Origin: Actinomycetota bacterium
GTDB taxonomy: Bacteria; Actinomycetota; Thermoleophilia; Gaiellales; Gaiellaceae
DNA: 6,189 nucleotides
Assembly: GCA_013812265.1 (NCBI GenBank)
Contig: JACCTQ010000314.1
Coordinates: forward strand, 1-6,189
Reading direction: 5' to 3'
Part shown: positions 6,025 to 6,189 of the stretch, one piece after another
How positions within the stretch are numbered: position 1 is the first letter of the stretch
Layout of the letters: each line of letters begins with the position of its first letter
Made by a program: the position numbers and the translations under genes
The notes under the pieces: generated by a model
The model's input: the letters and a program-made list of their open reading frames with translations, nothing else
The model's database searches: none
What the model was told of the DNA's origin: nothing

Positions 6025-6048
6025 GTGCCTGCCAGGCACGTGCCAGGC
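6025..6048. repeat. Nested palindromes after the DUF4349 gene
   Basis: GTGCCTG-C-CAGGCAC (6025-6039) is a perfect 7+1+7 palindrome. It overlaps a second perfect palindrome, GGCACGTGCC (6035-6044). TGCCAGGC also occurs twice in direct orientation, at 6030 and 6041, 11 bases apart. The block starts 12 bases after the stop codon of the DUF4349 gene. It could be a stem-loop at the transcript end, but no T-run follows, so a protein-binding site or dispersed short repeat is equally possible. The remaining bases to 6189 hold no gene I can support. Confidence 0.55.
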
Positions 6049-6189
6049 GACGAAACGAATCACGCGCGGAAGTGCTACGAGAAATGCGCGCGTTGCCGCC
6101 ACAGCCGCCTACCGTTTCGGGACCCGTTGCACGTCGCGCACTAGCAAACGGCGGTACGTTGCGCGCCCCGCACCGGACGCCGCATCGAG

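Noticed and set aside
5341..6102. A 253-codon minus-strand open frame antisense to the DUF4349 gene.
   Set aside because: It is Arg/Ser-rich without domains and opposite a gene with a coherent membrane topology. It is a shadow frame.
6109..6189. An open minus-strand frame of 26 codons from the right edge to a TAG at 6109-6111, possibly the tail of a convergent gene (ending LVRDVQRVPKR).
   Set aside because: It is too short and carries no recognisable family. Other frames here are equally uninformative, so the sequence beyond the edge would be needed.
1..6189. Search by eye for a CRISPR array, insertion sequence ends, tRNA/rRNA, or a cobalamin or SAM riboswitch before the methionine gene.
   Set aside because: No repeated spacer pattern, transposase or RNA gene signature is visible, and the 64-base divergent gap is too short to hold a riboswitch.

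Overview
The window comes from a very GC-rich bacterium. Its proteins are rich in Ala, Arg and Gly, and two genes have candidate leaderless starts. The secreted barrel enzyme has the wording (GVAKRRP, TDPADPAYDW-like, WLAWNEPNNPVF) I associate with Actinomycetota of the Thermoleophilia (Gaiella/Solirubrobacter-like) type. That placement is inferred from recognition, not from a search. There is no mobile element, tRNA, rRNA or CRISPR array in the window.

The layout is two divergent pairs around a 64-base control region (4236-4299). Leftward on the minus strand are a bifunctional homocysteine S-methyltransferase/methylenetetrahydrofolate reductase (2376-4235) and then, 56 bases further on, a secreted 770-residue glycoside-hydrolase-like protein (7-2319). 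Rightward on the plus strand are an ECF-type RNA polymerase sigma factor (4300-4842) and, overlapping it by 8 bases, a two-pass membrane protein with a DUF4349 domain (4835-6013). The membrane protein is probably the sigma factor's anti-sigma partner. The last 176 bases hold a nested palindromic motif and no convincing gene.

The strongest novelty is the secreted enzyme. Its first ~65 residues hold the first strand of a GH-A (GH5/GH39-like) TIM barrel, and the rest of that barrel resumes only at about residue 457. Between them, in frame, sits an apparently complete second enzyme module of the GHL15 (GH114-like) kind with its own Asp-Asp motif and C-terminal beta domain. One catalytic barrel thus appears to be inserted into the first loop of another.

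The second point of interest is the methionine/folate enzyme. A zinc-ligand Cys of the homocysteine methyltransferase half is His. The Glu equivalent to E. coli MetF Glu28 is Gln in the reductase half. Both are clear codons in the sequence, and together they question which reactions this protein still performs.

The sigma/anti-sigma pair would link an envelope signal, sensed by the extracytoplasmic DUF4349 domain, to transcription. Nothing in the window proves that it controls the leftward genes, but the two transcription units start back to back.
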